Assembly: GCA_052034005.1 (NCBI GenBank)
Contig: JBPOJB010000009.1
Location: 293,262-357,261 of the forward strand
Source of the DNA: JAAYDI01 sp052034005
GTDB taxonomy: Bacteria > Planctomycetota > Planctomycetia > Pirellulales > Pirellulaceae
Direction of reading: 5' to 3'
DNA length: 64,000 bases
The stretch's first letter is position 1, and every line of letters begins with the position of its first letter. The translations under genes and the position numbers were made by a program. This document shows, piece after piece, positions 9,102 through 19,200 of the stretch. Under the pieces are notes generated by a model. It was not told where the DNA came from. It saw only the letters and a program-made list of their open reading frames with translations, and did no database searches.

Positions 9102-9776
9102 ATGGTGGCATCGGAGCTGAGCAACGCGACACGCCGAGGGCGCCGCACCGCGCGGCGCGGCATGACGCTGTTGGAACTCATCCTGGTGCTCGCCCTGCTC
9201 GTCATGATCGGCGCGCTGGCGATGCCCGCGTTCCGCGTGCCGTTCGAATACCACCGGCTGCGCCAGGCGGGCGAGGTGGTACGCGTCGAATGGAACAAGG
9301 CGCGCATCCGGGCCATGCAAACCGGCCAGACGCTGATGTTCCGCTACGCGGCGCAGCAGAACGCGTACCAGGTTACGCCCTATTACTCCGAGCAGGATTG
9401 GCTGGAAGCCGATGCCGCACACTCCCCCACGCTCGGCGGCGGAGGAGTGAACATGCAGGCGGGGGCAGTCCAGGCGGCCGACGACGCGCTGGCCGAATCG
9501 CGCGAATTGCCCGAAGGCGTCGTGTTTGTAGACAGTGAGGTCGAGATCGACCTGCGATCGTACGAAATCCAGCAGCAGGTGCAGGGCAACCAACTGGCGG
9601 GCGCGCTCGAGGCGACGCCGATCCTGTTCTACCCGGACGGGACGACGTCCGATGCGCGCGTCGTCCTGACCAATCAGTATCAACAGTTGTTCATCGTGGT
9701 CAAACTGCGAAGCCTGACCGGCATCGCGACAGTCAGCGATTTTTTGTCGTCCCATGAACTGCAGCAGTATCCCTGA
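9102..9776 (+). CDS. gspH: Minor pseudopilin, GspH-like
   Basis: 224 residues, longer than typical GspH. The prepilin motif GM/TLLELILVLALLVMIGALAMPAF lies after an Arg-rich leader, with Glu at +5. Position four in the E-F-G-H order supports the GspH call; the C-terminal domain is divergent and was not matched motif by motif. It begins 13 bases after gspG and its 3' end overlaps the next gene by 23 bases. Confidence 0.8.
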   Translation: MVASELSNATRRGRRTARRGMTLLELILVLALLVMIGALAMPAFRVPFEYHRLRQAGEVVRVEWNKARIRAMQTGQTLMFRYAAQQNAYQVTPYYSEQDWLEADAAHSPTLGGGGVNMQAGAVQAADDALAESRELPEGVVFVDSEVEIDLRSYEIQQQVQGNQLAGALEATPILFYPDGTTSDARVVLTNQYQQLFIVVKLRSLTGIATVSDFLSSHELQQYP

Positions 9777-10350
9777 CCCGCGCTGGAGATGCCGCGCGCC
9801 GCGACGCCGGGCCGGGCGGCCGGCGCGGAGGCCGCGCGCCGGCATGACCCTGTTGGAAGTGATCCTGGCGATCGCGATCCTCGGCGGGTCATTGGCCATG
9901 CTCGGCGAACTGATCCGGACCGGGACCCGCGCCGCGCGCGAGGGGCGGCTGCTGAACACCGCCCAGCTGGTGGCCGATTCGGTCATGGCGGAGATGACGG
10001 CCGGGATCACCCTCCCGGCCCCGACGCAAGGCGTCACCGAGTTCGGCGGGTTCAGCTGGTCGTATGCCGTGGAGGTCGCGCAGGGCGGACAGCAGGGGCT
10101 CCTGTGCGTGGCGGTCACGGTCCGAGACAGCACCGACTCGTCGCCATGGGCGACCACCTACACGCTGATGCAGCTGATGATCGACCCGCAGTTCGAGTGC
10201 GACCTGGAGACGGCCGCTGCGGCGGCCGGCGCCTCGACCGGCTCCGGCAGCGGTTCGTCGTCCGGCGGCGCATCCGGCGGCGGCTCGTCATCCACGGGCG
10301 CAGCCAGGCCCGCCACCGGTGCGGGGACCGGCTCGGGAGGGACGCCATGA
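9754..10350 (+). CDS. gspI: Minor pseudopilin, GspI-like
   Basis: 198 residues with a long Arg/Pro-rich leader (about 29 residues), then the prepilin motif GM/TLLEVILAIAILGGSLAMLGEL. The C-terminal 50 residues are a Ser/Gly/Thr/Ala low-complexity tail. GspI by position between H and J and by the short globular part. The start overlaps gspH by 23 bases, and a shorter leader is possible. The stop overlaps the ATG of gspJ (ATGA), indicating translational coupling. Confidence 0.8.
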   Translation: MNCSSIPDPRWRCRAPRRRAGRPARRPRAGMTLLEVILAIAILGGSLAMLGELIRTGTRAAREGRLLNTAQLVADSVMAEMTAGITLPAPTQGVTEFGGFSWSYAVEVAQGGQQGLLCVAVTVRDSTDSSPWATTYTLMQLMIDPQFECDLETAAAAAGASTGSGSGSSSGGASGGGSSSTGAARPATGAGTGSGGTP

Positions 10351-11483
10351 ACGGCACACGGCGCGGCCTGACGCTGCTGGAACTCATGTTGGCCTTGAGC
10401 CTCACCGCGACCGTGCTGGTGACCATCTCGATGGCCATCGACCTGCACTTACGCGCCCTGCAGACCCGCCGCGACTACATCGAACGCATCCAGTTGGCGC
10501 GCGCGCTGCTCCAGGTGATCGCCACCGACCTGCGCGCGACGATCCAGCCGAATACGGTCGACTTCTCGATACTGGCGAGCATGGCGAGCCCGGACATGCC
10601 GGAAGCGCCCGCCGCCGATGTGCCGAACGAGGGCGGCGGCGGCGAAACGGGCGGCACCGGCCAGACAGGCAGCAGCCAGACAGGCGGCACCGGCCAGACA
10701 GGCGGCACCGGCCAGACAGGCGGCAGCAGCCAGACAGGCAGCACCGGCGCGACGGGCGGCCTGGGGTCCAGCCCCGGCACCCGGTCGGGCGGCCCTTCAG
10801 GGTCGAGCGGCGGCGCGACGATCGACGGCGCGGGTGCGGCCAGCCAGACGGAAAATATCGCCTTGGCCACGTCGCTGCCGCCCGTGCCCGGGCTGTATGG
10901 CAACCAATACGAGCTCCAGCTCGATGTCAGCCGCCTGCCGCGCGTCGACCAGATGCAGCGCATGATGTCCAGCACCACCGCGATGACGCTCGAGGATATC
11001 CCGAGCGACGTGAAGACTGTGGCGTACTACTGTGTGAACCCGAATGTTGCCGGGTCGGGGGGCGTGATGAACCGGCGGACCGGCCAGTACGAAGCGGGGC
11101 TGGTCCGGCGCGTGATGGACCGCGCGGTGACACAGTACGCCTCGATGCACGGCAACTACCAGGGGCTGCAGCAGGCCGCCGAGGTCATCGCGCCGGAAGT
11201 GGAGGAAATCAATTTCGAGTATTTCGACGGCACCCAATGGCTGCTCGAGTGGGACTCGGACCTGCAGCAGGGCCTGCCGGTCGCCGTGCGGATCACGCTG
11301 GTGCTCGCCCCGGAGAACTCGCCCATGGCGGATCGGAGCATGTCGAACCGGACCTTTGCGGCATCGTCCGTCGGGGTTGAGTCGGATCAGCTCTACACGT
11401 TGACCGTGCGCCTGCCCACGGCCGAGCCGGCGACGTCGCAGATGACGGCGGGCGGCAGCGGTCTGGAAGCGGTAGGCCTGTAA
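10347..11483 (+). CDS. gspJ: Minor pseudopilin, GspJ-like
   Basis: About 378 residues from ATG 10347, which overlaps the gspI stop as ATGA; an open frame extends further upstream, but only this start gives the short leader MNGTRRG/LTLLELMLALSLT. A Gly/Thr/Gln/Ser repeat insert (about residues 97-150) separates the pilin helix from the C-terminal domain. The family member is assigned mainly by gene order between GspI and GspK and by size. Minor pseudopilins I, J and K form the pseudopilus tip. Confidence 0.8.
   Translation: MNGTRRGLTLLELMLALSLTATVLVTISMAIDLHLRALQTRRDYIERIQLARALLQVIATDLRATIQPNTVDFSILASMASPDMPEAPAADVPNEGGGGETGGTGQTGSSQTGGTGQTGGTGQTGGSSQTGSTGATGGLGSSPGTRSGGPSGSSGGATIDGAGAASQTENIALATSLPPVPGLYGNQYELQLDVSRLPRVDQMQRMMSSTTAMTLEDIPSDVKTVAYYCVNPNVAGSGGVMNRRTGQYEAGLVRRVMDRAVTQYASMHGNYQGLQQAAEVIAPEVEEINFEYFDGTQWLLEWDSDLQQGLPVAVRITLVLAPENSPMADRSMSNRTFAASSVGVESDQLYTLTVRLPTAEPATSQMTAGGSGLEAVGL
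10645..10760 (+). repeat. 18-base in-frame repeats in gspJ (Gly-Thr-Gly-Gln type)
   Basis: Repeated hexapeptide-like units such as GGTGQT and GSSQTG are encoded by nearly identical 18-base units built on GGCACCGGCCAGACAGGC. The insert is in frame and lies between the conserved N-terminal helix and the globular domain of the GspJ-like protein. Confidence 0.85.
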
Positions 11484-11513
11484 GCGGCCCGTCGAAGCGA
11501 GGTGATGACTGTG

Positions 11514-13127
11514 ATGCGAGCGATTCGGCAACGACGGCGACGGCAGCAACGGCGGCGGACGCGGCCGGGCATGATCCTGATCGTGGTGCTGCTGGTCGTG
11601 GCGCTCCTGGCGCTGGCCGCCTACACGTTCGCCGGCCTGATGGTGACGCACTACGGGGCCGCGAAACTCAACGGGCGGCAGTTGCAGGCCCGCGCGCTGA
11701 TGGAATCGGGCGTGGAGTTCGTGCGCATGTACCTGCTCCAGACCGAGGCTGCCCGGATGGATGCCGGCGGCCATTTCGATAACCCGACGCTCTTCCAGGC
11801 CAACCCGGTCCTGCCGACCAACGTCCCCGACGCCGCGCAGCGCGGCGATTTCACCGTGCTCTCGCCCAACCTGGACGACGAGGGGAACCTGGCCGGTGTG
11901 CGGTACGGCCTGGAGGACGAATCCACGCGGTTGAACATCAACGCGCTGGTGGCGATCGAAAAGCTGCGGGAGAACGCGGGCCGCGACCTGCTCATGGGCC
12001 TGCCCGGCATGACGGAAGACGTGGCGGACGCGATCTTGGATTGGATGGATGAGGATGACGAGCCGCGCGACTACGGCGCCGAGTCCTCCTACTACCTGGG
12101 TCTCCAGCCGCCCTACCAGGCCAAGAACGGCCCACTCGACACGGTCGAGGAACTGCTCCTGGTGCGCGGGGTCACGCCGCAGTTGCTGTTCGGCACGGAC
12201 ACCAACCGCAACGGCATGGTGGACGCGCACGAGGCGGGGCCGTCAGCGCTGCCCGGCCAGGCGACCAGCGCCATGCTGCCGTCGACCTACGATCTCTCGG
12301 CGACTTCGCTGGATCGCGGTTGGTCGGGGTACCTGACGCTCTACAGCATGGAGAAGAACGTCAACGCGTCGGGCCAGCCGCGGATCGACCTGAACCAGGA
12401 CGATCTCTCGGCGCTGTACGAGCAGATCACGGCGACCTTGAACGAGGACTGGGCCCGGTTCATCGTCCTCTACCGCCAGAACGGCCCATCCGGCAGCACG
12501 GAGGCGGGTGAGGACATCGCGACGGCCGCGGATCCGGACCTGACGAAGGAGGGAAGCCACAAGCTCAAGCAGGTGCTGGACCTGGTCGGGGCGAAGGTGG
12601 AGGTGGCCGCCTCGGACGACGGCCAGGCGAAGGTGTACGGGCCGGTGTTCGGGGACTCGATTCCCGAGATGCTCGTGTACATGCCGATCCTGATGGACAA
12701 TGTGACGGTCCTTGCCAGCCCGACGATCCCGGGGCGGATCAACATCAACCAGGCGTCGCGGGCGATCCTGGCGGGCATCCCCGGGATGGACGACGCGATG
12801 GTCAGTGAGATCCTGAGCCAGCGCGCGTACGAGAGCACGACGGAGGCGGAGGCGACGGCGCGGGCCCACGAGACCTGGCTCCTCACGTCGGGGATCGTGA
12901 CGCTGGACGAGATGAAGCAGCTCCAGCCCTTCATCTGTGCGGGGGGGGATGTCTTCCGTGCCCAGATTGTCGGTTATTTCGAAGATGGCGGCGCCGCGTC
13001 GCGTGCGGAGGTCGTCTTTGATGCTACCGGCGCCGTGCCGCGCGTAGTATCCTTGAGAGATATCAGCCACTTGGGCCGCGGCTACCCCCTGGAGATCCTG
13101 GGCGTGCAAATGATCAACAACTATTGA
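11514..13127 (+). CDS. gspK: Minor pseudopilin GspK
   Basis: About 537 residues from ATG 11514, preceded by GAGGTGAT; a GTG at 11502 is an alternative. After an Arg-rich leader comes the hydrophobic helix (MILIVVLLVVALLALAAYTF). The mid region has the GspK signature: DESTRLNIN, then LPGMTEDVADAILDWMDEDD and GPLDTVEELLLV. A second helix-hairpin-helix-like piece (INQASRAILAGIPGM) lies near residue 410. GspK caps the pseudopilus. It begins shortly after gspJ and is followed by the GspL-like gene. Confidence 0.92.
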   Translation: MRAIRQRRRRQQRRRTRPGMILIVVLLVVALLALAAYTFAGLMVTHYGAAKLNGRQLQARALMESGVEFVRMYLLQTEAARMDAGGHFDNPTLFQANPVLPTNVPDAAQRGDFTVLSPNLDDEGNLAGVRYGLEDESTRLNINALVAIEKLRENAGRDLLMGLPGMTEDVADAILDWMDEDDEPRDYGAESSYYLGLQPPYQAKNGPLDTVEELLLVRGVTPQLLFGTDTNRNGMVDAHEAGPSALPGQATSAMLPSTYDLSATSLDRGWSGYLTLYSMEKNVNASGQPRIDLNQDDLSALYEQITATLNEDWARFIVLYRQNGPSGSTEAGEDIATAADPDLTKEGSHKLKQVLDLVGAKVEVAASDDGQAKVYGPVFGDSIPEMLVYMPILMDNVTVLASPTIPGRININQASRAILAGIPGMDDAMVSEILSQRAYESTTEAEATARAHETWLLTSGIVTLDEMKQLQPFICAGGDVFRAQIVGYFEDGGAASRAEVVFDATGAVPRVVSLRDISHLGRGYPLEILGVQMINNY

Positions 13128-13164
13128 GGCGAGCGGGCGGCTCCTCGGGAAGGTATTGGGAAGC

Positions 13165-14790
13165 ATGGCGAAGTTGCTGGCGATCGAGTGGGACGAACGG
13201 GAAGTGCGCGTGGCGGTCGCCTCGCCGCGCGGCGGCGAGGTCGTCGTCGACGAGGCGTTTGCGATCGACATCGCGGCGATTTCCGCGGCGGATAGCGAGG
13301 ATGACTCCCACGCGGTGGGGCAGCGCGTGGCGGAGGTCCTGTCGCAACGCGGGCTGACCGGCAGCGATGCGCTGGTGGGGTTGGGGCGGACCAGCATCGA
13401 GCTGCGGTCCATCTCGTTGCCGCCGGCCCCGCCCGAGGAACTGCCGGACATGGTCCGGTTCCAGGCGATGCAGGCGTTCACGTCGATCGGCGAAGACTGG
13501 CCGCTGGACTTCGTCGAGCTGGGCGCGCAGGACGAGTCGCTCAACGTCCTGGCGGCCGTCGTGTCGCCGCAGCAGGTCGCCCAGATCATGCAGGTGTGCG
13601 CGGCCAGCGAGCTCAAGGTGCGCAGCCTGGTGCTGCGGCCGTTCGCCGCCACGTCGCTGCTCAATCGCGGCCAGGTGCTCTCCGCCACCGGCAACGCCCT
13701 GATCCTGGACCTGTTGGCCGACGCCGTCGACCTGACCGCCGTCTCACAGGGCCAGGTCGTCTTCATGCGCACGGTCCGATTGCCGGCCAGTGAGGATCGG
13801 AACCTGCAGGCGCGGGCCCTGGCGGGCGAGGCGCGGCGCACGATCGCCGCGGCACAAGCCCAGATGAGCGGCCAGCGAATCGAGCAGGTGATCCTCTGCG
13901 GCGGCCCGACCGAGCACGCCGAATTGGTCCAGGCGATGGGCGAGGCGCTGGCCCTCGACGTGACCCTCTTCGACCCGTTCCAGGCCGTGCGCCTGGCGCC
14001 TGCGCTGGAACGGCAACTGCCGCCTGACCCCGGACGCTACGCACCGCTGCTGGGCATGCTGGCCGATGAAGCGGCGGGGGTGCGGCACGCGATCGATTTC
14101 CTCAACCCGCGCCGCCGGCCGGTCGCGCGCAGCAACCGGCGCCGCAACATGCTGATTGCCGGCGGGAGCGCCGCGGTGGCGGCCGTGATCGTGCTGGGTG
14201 TGTGGGGCGGCTTGAGACGGCTCGACGGCCAGATCGCGACCCTCACCGAAAAAGGGCAGGAGCTCGACAAGCAGGTGACGGCCGCCGAGGCGCTGGTCGA
14301 GCGCGCCAACAGCATTGCCGAATTCACGGACAAGGATGTGACCTGGCTCGATGAAGTCCGGGAAATGGCCATCCTCATGCCCGACGCCGATCATGTGATG
14401 CTCCGAGATGTGCAGCTGGCGACACCCTTGAAACGCGGCGCCGTGATGACCCTCGGAGGCAACGCCAAGACGCCGGAAGCGATCGAGCAGTTCGAGAACT
14501 CCCTGCGCTATGGCGACAATGTGGTCGATGGGCGAGGCGGCCCCATCGACCGCAAGCAGACCGAGTATCGTTACTCCCTCGATACGACGGTCACCTTGTC
14601 GCCTGACAAGTACGACGCGGGTCGGTCGCTGGGACGCGCCATCCGGGAAGAGATGCGCAAAGACGCGCTGCGGCCGGCCGCTGAGCCGGCGGAGGAGGCT
14701 GGCCCGCCGACGACGGGAGATCGTTCGCCGCCGGCATCCAAGCCGAAGGACACCGCAAAGGCCCAGGCGACAGGGGGGAGCACGTCATGA
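13165..14790 (+). CDS. gspL: GspL-like protein: PilM-type actin fold fused to PilN-type membrane/periplasmic part
   Basis: About 541 residues from ATG 13165 (MAKLLAIEWDERE). The N-terminal part (about 1-310) looks like the PilM/GspL actin-like cytoplasmic domain, with DLTAVSQGQVVFMRTV and ILCGGPTEHAELV motifs. One membrane helix (about 329-350) follows, then a short coiled coil and a periplasmic domain like PilN. The last 50 residues are Pro/Ala/Lys-rich. GspL links GspE to the inner-membrane platform. The stop overlaps the next ATG (ATGA at 14787-14790). Confidence 0.85.
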   Translation: MAKLLAIEWDEREVRVAVASPRGGEVVVDEAFAIDIAAISAADSEDDSHAVGQRVAEVLSQRGLTGSDALVGLGRTSIELRSISLPPAPPEELPDMVRFQAMQAFTSIGEDWPLDFVELGAQDESLNVLAAVVSPQQVAQIMQVCAASELKVRSLVLRPFAATSLLNRGQVLSATGNALILDLLADAVDLTAVSQGQVVFMRTVRLPASEDRNLQARALAGEARRTIAAAQAQMSGQRIEQVILCGGPTEHAELVQAMGEALALDVTLFDPFQAVRLAPALERQLPPDPGRYAPLLGMLADEAAGVRHAIDFLNPRRRPVARSNRRRNMLIAGGSAAVAAVIVLGVWGGLRRLDGQIATLTEKGQELDKQVTAAEALVERANSIAEFTDKDVTWLDEVREMAILMPDADHVMLRDVQLATPLKRGAVMTLGGNAKTPEAIEQFENSLRYGDNVVDGRGGPIDRKQTEYRYSLDTTVTLSPDKYDAGRSLGRAIREEMRKDALRPAAEPAEEAGPPTTGDRSPPASKPKDTAKAQATGGSTS

Positions 14791-15992
14791 ACCGGCGCGA
14801 AAGAATCCTGGCGGCGGCAGTGGGCGCCCTCGTGGTGCTGTTTGCGATCAACGTCGGCTTCAAGCGGATTCACAGCCAGTTCACTGCGCGGACGGACCGG
14901 ATCGCCCAACTCCAGAGCGACCTCAAATCGAAGGAGCTGAGCATTGCGCGCGGTCAAGTGGCCCAGCGCACCCTCAGCGCCTGCAGCGAACGGTCGCTGC
15001 CCAGCAGCGCACAGTGGGCGAACACGCGCTACCGAGCCTGGTTGCACGAGTGCCTCGAGCAAGCGGGTATCCATGAAGCGAATGTCACGTATCTCCGGGG
15101 CACTCCCTTCAAGAACTACTATGAGCTGCACCGATTCAACGCCTCCTGCGAAGCCACGCTGCCCCAGGTCGTGGATTTGCTGTATCGGTTCTACGCGGTC
15201 GACATCCTGCACCGCCTGCAACATGCCAAGCTGATCCCGCAGGAGAATACGAACCTGCTGGCCTGCAACTTCACCGTGGAGGCGATCAGCATGCCGGATG
15301 TCGAGAAAGACCGCCCGCTGCCCACGCAGAAGAGCCAGCGCCTGGCATTCGACAACGTCCAGGCCTATCAGGACGCGATCGTCGGCCGGAACTTCTACGG
15401 CCGCGGCAACAGGCCGCCCAAGTTCGCCTCGTCCGAAACGCAACACGGATTCCTCGGCAGACCGCTCGACGTGACCCTCCGCGCCGAGGACCCCGATAAG
15501 AATGCGGTGCAGTTCCGGTTGGACAAGAGCGATCTCGAGGGGCTGCGCGTGGATCCGCAGAGCGGGCGGATCCAGTGGACGCCGGACCGCAAGGGCCAGT
15601 TTGAGATCCAGGTGTCCGCCATCGATGACGGCATCCCGGCCAAGGAAGTCAGCCAGACCATCCGGCTGGAGATCACCGATCCGCCGCCCGAGCGCGTGCG
15701 GAACACGCGACCGGCCTTCAACGAAGCCAAGTACACGTTCGTCACGGGCATCGTCGAGATCAACGGGCGTCGCGAGGTCTGGATGACGGTTCGCAGCGAA
15801 GGCAAACTGCTGTGCCTCCACGAAGGCGACACGTTCCGCGTCGGCTCCTTCCAGGGCAAGATCGCCAAGATCCACCCGCGGCACGTCGAGATCGAGTCGC
15901 CAGACGGCCGATGGTCCGTGCGATACGGCCAAAGCCTCGGAGACGGTCAGGAACTCGAAGGGGGCACCGATGTCGCCGCGACCGGCGGTTGA
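14787..15992 (+). CDS. GspM/PilO-like inner-membrane protein with Ig/cadherin-like and possible PilP/GspC-like domains
   Basis: 401 residues. A single N-terminal membrane helix (about 7-24) and coiled coil (25-55) lead into a PilO/GspM-like periplasmic region (to about 180). Residues about 205-295 have the look of a cadherin/putative-Ig domain (PLDVTLRAEDPDKNAVQFRL, GRIQWTPDRKGQFEIQVSA, DGIPA). The last ~85 residues form a small predicted beta module (TGIVEINGRREVWMTV, HEGDTFRVGSFQGKI) resembling the PilP/GspC homology region. Translation is coupled to gspL. This extra module could supply the GspC/PilP role missing from the operon; that is inference. Confidence 0.75.
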   Translation: MNRRERILAAAVGALVVLFAINVGFKRIHSQFTARTDRIAQLQSDLKSKELSIARGQVAQRTLSACSERSLPSSAQWANTRYRAWLHECLEQAGIHEANVTYLRGTPFKNYYELHRFNASCEATLPQVVDLLYRFYAVDILHRLQHAKLIPQENTNLLACNFTVEAISMPDVEKDRPLPTQKSQRLAFDNVQAYQDAIVGRNFYGRGNRPPKFASSETQHGFLGRPLDVTLRAEDPDKNAVQFRLDKSDLEGLRVDPQSGRIQWTPDRKGQFEIQVSAIDDGIPAKEVSQTIRLEITDPPPERVRNTRPAFNEAKYTFVTGIVEINGRREVWMTVRSEGKLLCLHEGDTFRVGSFQGKIAKIHPRHVEIESPDGRWSVRYGQSLGDGQELEGGTDVAATGG

Positions 15993-16278
15993 GCTCCGCG
16001 AACTTTGAGCGGTAACCCGGTATCGCGCGCGATCCATTCTCGAAGCTGGGTCCGACCTGCCTCAAATGCGGGCCGTCCGCCGCGCCACCGGATCGCCCGC
16101 AAGTCTTACGCAGTGCGTGCACTTTCTCCGATTTGCCACCGGCCGGCTGTATCGAACGGATTGATTACAGTGACTGTACCGGATGTGCCGATTGTGTCCC
16201 AGGAGTGGACTTTAAGAGCGATCTCCACATGCGCGACCAACTCCCGCAGCAACGGAACATTGGGGGGAAGGCAACACG

Positions 16279-19200
16279 ATGTTGACGCACACGGGCACAT
16301 CTCGAGACGGCCGATCGCGACGCAGTAGAGTGCATTTGTATGTGGCCCTGTACGCGGGCGCGATCCTGGTGCCGTGGCTGCACCTTGCCAACGCCATGTC
16401 GCAGGAGGCGGTGCCGCTCTCCGCGCCGACGCCGCTGGCCGCGGTCTCCGACAAGGTCGTCGGTTACCCGGTGGCGGCCGACCGGCTGAACGCGGTGTGC
16501 CAGGCGGTGCAGCAGAAATTCCCGCCGTCGGTGGGCGTGCGGGTGGCTCCCGATCATCGGACTTCCCAACTGGTCGTCATCGCTCCGGCGGCGCTCCAGG
16601 ACCAAGTGGCCCAGTACGTGCGTCAGGAAGCGGCCGGCGCGTTTGGTGCCGGGCAGGGCAGTGGCCAGGCCGCGGTGGACCGCGTGCCGCCGTACCGTCT
16701 GCAGCAGATCACGTGGCGGGATTTTGAGGCCAGCCTGGAGAGGCTGTGGGGGGCCGGCTTGGTGGTCACCGCCGACGCGGCCGGCACGTCCGCCGTGGTC
16801 GCCGTGGCGTCCGATCCGTCCCGGCAGGCGGTGCTCCAGATCGATCGCCGGGCCAACGAGATCCGGTTCCCCGCCGGTGGCAGCGTGAGTCAATCCTGGC
16901 GCCAAGTGGTTGCCGCGCTCGACCGGTCGCCCGGCACATCCGAGGTGGCCACGCAACTGGTGCCCTTGCGTCGTGCCGACCCGGCGCAGATCCAGCAGGC
17001 GGTCACGATGATCCATGACGCGGCGTTGCGGGCCAATCGGGACGACACGATTGCCACGCTGCCCCTCACACAGGGAGCCAAGTCGCGCAACGGCGTGAAC
17101 CTGGCTTCGATGATCTTCCGCCAGGCGCAGGATGCCCGATCGGCCGATCCGGCTCAGGACACGGCGCCCGCCGGGCAGGAGGAGGCTGACGGTGCGGCAG
17201 AGGAGCAGGCGCAGCAGCCGGACGCGCAGCCGGAGAGACCGCCCCAGCCGCCGCTCGGGCCGGCCACGGCTGAGGCGGACGCGTTGACCGGCATCCTGGG
17301 CGACATCCAAATTGAGTACATCCAGGACCTGAACTTGCTGATCATCCGAGGCAAGCGGGGCGACGTGGAGAAGGTCCGGAAGATCATCGCGGACATCGAG
17401 TCGCAGAGCGAACTGACGAAGCCCGAGATCGATGTGCTGATGCTGGAGCATACGAACAGCGAATCGATGACCACGCTCGTCACGGCGATCTACACGGAAG
17501 TGTACCAGCCGCGGCAGGGAACGCTGAGCATCACGGCGCTGGTCAAACCGAACGCGATCCTGCTGGTGGGCCGCGCGGAGAACATTCAGACGGTCCGGAA
17601 TCTGGTCGAGAAGCTCGACCAGCCGGTTGCGCCGGAGACGCAGATCAAGGTATTCCAGCTGATGCACATGTCGGCCGTGAACGCCGAAATGTACATCCGC
17701 AACTTCTACGGGGCGGCCGGCGGCGTGAGCACGGTCGCGGGCGTGGTTGCCGCGCCGGGGCAGCAGGCAGTGCGCGGCTTGGCGCCCCGGCTGACGGTCA
17801 TCGGCGATTACCGCAGCAATTCGCTCATCGTGCAGGCCAGCCCCCGCGACCTGGAGGAAGTGGCCAAACTGCTCGAAGAGCTGGATGTGGAGAAGACGCC
17901 GGCCAAGATCGAACTGCGCGTCTTCCCCCTGAAGAACTCCGTCGCGTCCAACATGGCCATGGTGCTCCAGAACACGTTGGCCATGCAGCAGATGCAGGGG
18001 GCCCAGGGGGCGATGTTCCAGCCGACCCAGATGCTGGGCCAGGCCGGCATGCAGCAGCAGACAGCCGTCTCGCGGAGCGTCCAGATCATCGGTATCGATC
18101 AGGCGGGCAACAAGATCATCGAATCGGGATTGCTCACGGAAGTGACCGTGACGGCCGACGACAACTCGAACACGCTGGTGGTCAAGGCGCCGTCGGAGAG
18201 CATGGGCCTGATCGCCGCCCTGGTCGAGCAGTTGGACAAGATCCCGGCCGCCGAGTCGCAGATCAAGGTGTTCCAGATCAAGAACGGCGACGCGACCAAC
18301 CTGACGCAGATGCTGCAATTGTTGTTCGGCCAGCAGGTGACGGCCGGCCAGGTGGGCGTGTTCTCCCAGACGGTCGGGCGCACCTTCGGGATGCAGACCG
18401 GACTGCAGCAGATCAGCGCGGGGGAGAGCTCCCTGATCCCGCTGAACTTCGGCGTCGACGCCCGCACCAACAGCATCGTAGCCTCGGGGTCCAGCGCCGA
18501 CCTGGCCGTGGTGGAAGCCATCCTCTTGCGGCTGGATGAGGGCGACCTCCGGCAACGCAAGCTGATCGTCTATCGACTCAACAACGCGCCCGCCCAGTAT
18601 GTGGCCGACGCGCTGACCCGGATCCTGACCGAGCAGTACCAGCTGCTGTCGCAACAGCAATCGCAGCAGTACTCGCTCATCAGCCAGTTCGAACTGATCG
18701 ACCAGCAGATCTCGGTGGTGCCGGAGATCATCAGCAACACGCTGATCGTCAGCGCGACGCCCAAGTACTACGAAGAGATCACCCAGGTGATCCAGGACCT
18801 GGATCGACGGCCGCCCATGGTCATGATCCAGGTGGTGGTGTGCCTCGTGCGGCTGAACGATTCGGAGGAGCTGGGTGTGGAGTTGGGCATCCAGGATTCG
18901 CTGCTGTTCGATCGCAGCGCCACGGCCAGCGGGTTGATGGTGCCCGGATTCGATTTCGTCAACAGTCCGCTGGGCAACGCCGCCAGCGCCGGGTCGCTGG
19001 CCACCCGCCAGAAGCTGGGCGGCCAGGCCTACGGCGCCTTCGCGGTCGGCCGCTCCAGCGCCTCGGAAGGGTTCCCCGGCCTGGTGCTCTCGGCCGCCAA
19101 CGATTCGATCAACGTCCTGATCCGAGCCCTGGCCCGCAAGTCGCGGATCCAGATCCTCAGCCGGCCGCAAATCATGACGCTCAACAACGTGCCGGCCTCC

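Noticed and set aside
5594..9316. 1240-codon minus-strand open frame opposite gspE-gspG
   Set aside because: No family motif and an Arg/Asp/His/Gln-rich composition. It runs through three well-supported genes on the plus strand.
16166..16178. Palindrome TACAGT-G-ACTGTA upstream of gspD
   Set aside because: A 13-base palindrome can occur by chance and I cannot tie it to a known operator. Not listed as a site.
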